Below are positions 5,612-6,983 of a stretch of DNA of 6,983 nucleotides, one piece after another. The notes under the pieces were generated by a model that saw only the letters and a list, made by a program, of their open reading frames with translations, did not search any database and was not told the origin of the DNA. The first letter of the stretch is position 1. Each line of letters opens with the position of its first letter. Source of the stretch: Nitrospinae bacterium RIFCSPLOWO2_12_39_16 (GTDB lineage Bacteria > Nitrospinota > Nitrospinia > UBA9942); assembly GCA_001805005.1 (NCBI GenBank), contig MHDO01000087.1, positions 1 to 6,983 on the forward strand, read 5' to 3'. Position numbers and translations under genes: made by a program.

Positions 5612-5713
5612 TTCAGAATACAGAAGCCAGAATACAGAATTCAGAATCAAATATAAAAAACAAAAATTTTTAAGTTTTTTCTGGATTCTGACTTCTGGAT
5701 TCTGACTTCTCTA
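5612..5713. repeat. Inverted heptamer arrays across the lpxD/fabZ junction
   Basis: The first arm is five nnCAGAA heptamers at 5612-5646 (TTCAGAA, TACAGAA, GCCAGAA, TACAGAA, TTCAGAA). A 32-base AT-rich spacer (5647-5678) follows. The second arm is five TTCTGnn-type heptamers at 5679-5713 (TTCTGGA, TTCTGAC, TTCTGGA, TTCTGAC, TTCTCTA). The arms are reverse complements in their core, so a long hairpin is possible. Read on the - strand, the 5679-5713 arm encodes the last residues of LpxD (EKSESRSQNPE) just before its stop at 5670-5672. The other arm forms the fabZ leader. Confidence 0.85.
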
Positions 5714-6713
5714 ATCTCCTTTTCAGTTCCCTTACCTTCTTAATCAATTCAGGGAGTTTAGTAAGTCCTGCCTGAATCCTTTTCCATTTGTTGTGCTCAA
5801 TCGCAGGAATACCTGAATATATACCTGCCTCTAAATCACCTGTTACACCCGCCCTTCCCGCCAGTATAACTCCATCATCTACATTTGAATGGTCAGCTAT
5901 GCCTACCTGTCCCCCCATAACAACACCCTTACCAATATTGCAACTGCCAGAAATTCCAGTCTGTCCTGCTATTACTGTATTATCGCCTATTATAACATTG
6001 TGTGCAATCTGGACAAGATTATCTATTTTAACGCCTTTTTTAATAATGGTGCTGCCCAATGTTGCCCTGTCTATGCATACATTTGCCCCTATCTCCACAT
6101 CATCCTCTATTATTACATTCCCAACCTGAGGAATCTTTTGATAAATACCATTATCATCTTTCACAAACCCAAAACCATCGCTTCCTATTATAGCTCCGCT
6201 GTGTATTATAACATTTTTTCCAACAATCACATTGTGATATATACTTACATTTGAATAGACAATTGACCCTTCAGCTATCCTTGAATCTTTTCCTATATAT
6301 GTAAAGGGATATATGACAACACTGTCTCCGACCTCAGCATTATCTTCAATACAGACAAAGGGGTGTATTGTAACATCTTTCCCGATATTTTTTGTCTTAA
6401 TTAACGACTGGGGACTTATACCTTTTGAATCACCCCGGACAGGATAAAAAAGCTTTAAAAGTGGAATTAATGATAGATAAGAGTTCTTTACAATTACTGA
6501 AGGCTTCCCTATTAAATCTTTTTCATCTAATCCTTCCTGTAAAACAACAGCCGATGCCTTAGAATGTTTTAACTCAGGCAGATATTCCTTTTTTGAAACA
6601 AATGTAATATCTCCGCTCGCTGCCCTCTTTATTTCAGCAACACCTGTAATATCAATATCGGGGCTACCGTTCAATCTACCATCAAGTATCTTTGCTATCT
6701 CACCGAGTTTCAT
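5670..6713 (-). CDS. lpxD: UDP-3-O-(3-hydroxyacyl)glucosamine N-acyltransferase LpxD
   Basis: Third step of lipid A synthesis: transfers a 3-hydroxyacyl chain from ACP to the 2-amino group of UDP-3-O-acylglucosamine in the cytosol. It has 347 residues, near the family norm. The N-terminal uridine-binding LpxD domain (about 1-95) includes GDITFVSKKEYL (34-45). A left-handed beta-helix of hexapeptide repeats (about 100-300) follows, with IHSGAIIGSDGFGF (170-183). The catalytic His238 is in VQIAHNVIIGD. The C-terminal helix is LPELIKKVRELKRRLEK (320-336). The final dozen residues (KSESRSQNPEKT) are repeat-encoded and look like a replaced or extended tail. The ATG at 6713 overlaps the ompH stop by 4 bases (ATGA), suggesting translational coupling; no clear ribosome site is visible. 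The ompH-lpxD-fabZ order is the standard one. Confidence 0.97.
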   Translation of the reverse strand: MKLGEIAKILDGRLNGSPDIDITGVAEIKRAASGDITFVSKKEYLPELKHSKASAVVLQEGLDEKDLIGKPSVIVKNSYLSLIPLLKLFYPVRGDSKGISPQSLIKTKNIGKDVTIHPFVCIEDNAEVGDSVVIYPFTYIGKDSRIAEGSIVYSNVSIYHNVIVGKNVIIHSGAIIGSDGFGFVKDDNGIYQKIPQVGNVIIEDDVEIGANVCIDRATLGSTIIKKGVKIDNLVQIAHNVIIGDNTVIAGQTGISGSCNIGKGVVMGGQVGIADHSNVDDGVILAGRAGVTGDLEAGIYSGIPAIEHNKWKRIQAGLTKLPELIKKVRELKRRLEKSESRSQNPEKT

Positions 6714-6983
6714 TTCTTTTGCTCGTCGTATCTCTTTATCAATTTATCTGTAAGGTCTATATTGTCAGAGGCAAAAAGGACAATCTCCCCTTTTTCAAGT
6801 ATGACCGTAAATCCTTCCTCCTGCCCAATCTTCTGAGCCAATTTAATCAGTTCGGAGACTATCTTAGCTGTCATCTCCCTTTCCTTCATCATAATGTCCC
6901 TTCTTGTATCCTCTTTATATCTCTCAAAGTCTCTTCCTTTTCTCCTGTATTCTTCAGTCTTTCTCTCCTTTTCGGATTCCTTC
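6710..6983 (-). CDS. OmpH/Skp-family periplasmic chaperone, C-terminal part (5' end outside window)
   Basis: Holdase chaperone that escorts unfolded outer-membrane proteins through the periplasm to the BAM complex. About 90 residues are visible; the frame is open to the window edge, so the internal Met at 6892 is not the start. The visible part begins with a very charged Lys/Glu/Arg helix, consistent with the long coiled-coil tentacles of Skp. It continues ELIKLAQKIGQEEGFTVILEKGEIVLFASDNIDLTDKLIKRYDEQKK, matching the conserved C-terminal strand and helix of the family (VLYAS..IDLTDEVI.RYD). The signal peptide and N-terminal body domain lie beyond the window. In most genomes bamA precedes this gene; that cannot be tested here. 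Its stop codon is embedded in the lpxD start (ATGA). Confidence 0.9.
   Translation of the reverse strand, partial: KESEKERKTEEYRRKGRDFERYKEDTRRDIMMKEREMTAKIVSELIKLAQKIGQEEGFTVILEKGEIVLFASDNIDLTDKLIKRYDEQKK

Noticed and set aside
5603..5650. Upstream ATG giving FabZ 16 extra residues
   Set aside because: The extra codons are heptamer repeat; the ATG at 5602 matches the usual FabZ start.
5788..6254. Two overlapping + strand open frames opposite lpxD
   Set aside because: They are antisense shadows of the hexapeptide-repeat codons of lpxD, with low-complexity translations and no recognisable domain.

Overview
The window is an AT-rich stretch of a diderm (Gram-negative-type) bacterial chromosome. 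Its LPS and outer-membrane genes (ompH, lpxD, fabZ) imply an outer membrane containing lipid A. The protein sequences and the style of the small repeats would fit an environmental, probably anaerobic lineage such as Nitrospirota or Desulfobacterota. That placement is inference and nothing in the window proves it.

Layout, left to right. (1) 1-706, + strand: the C-terminal part of an acyl-CoA dehydrogenase, cut by the window edge. (2) 707-991: a 285-base gene-free gap with a small direct repeat, the decayed N-terminus of an IS30-type transposase on the - strand, a 12-mer that recurs inverted inside uvrC, and a strong extended -10 promoter. (3) 992-3646, + strand: queC (preQ0 synthase of queuosine biosynthesis) followed by uvrC (nucleotide excision repair endonuclease). 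They are probably co-transcribed. (4) 3716-5140, + strand: a B12-binding-domain radical SAM enzyme of unknown specificity with its own promoter. (5) 5144-6983, - strand: an ompH-lpxD-fabZ block that makes lipid A and the outer envelope. It converges on the radical SAM gene with only 3 bases between the two stop codons.

The most unusual feature is a set of very short tandem arrays, mostly heptamers and in one case octamers. They lie inside or at the edges of otherwise conserved housekeeping genes: inside queC, at the queC/uvrC junction, twice inside uvrC, and across the lpxD/fabZ junction. Unit sequence differs from site to site. Three of the five sites have the same plan: an array, a short spacer, then the same unit reversed and complemented, giving a potential hairpin. 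Where arrays fall in coding sequence the reading frame stays open, and they sit in loops or at protein ends. They resemble in form the heptanucleotide STRR repeats known from filamentous cyanobacteria, but the host here does not look cyanobacterial.

A second theme is initiation. queC and the radical SAM gene share a near-identical 20-base promoter/start segment in which the TATAAT box lies exactly 5 bases before the start codon, which predicts leaderless mRNAs. None of the visible starts has a convincing Shine-Dalgarno sequence.
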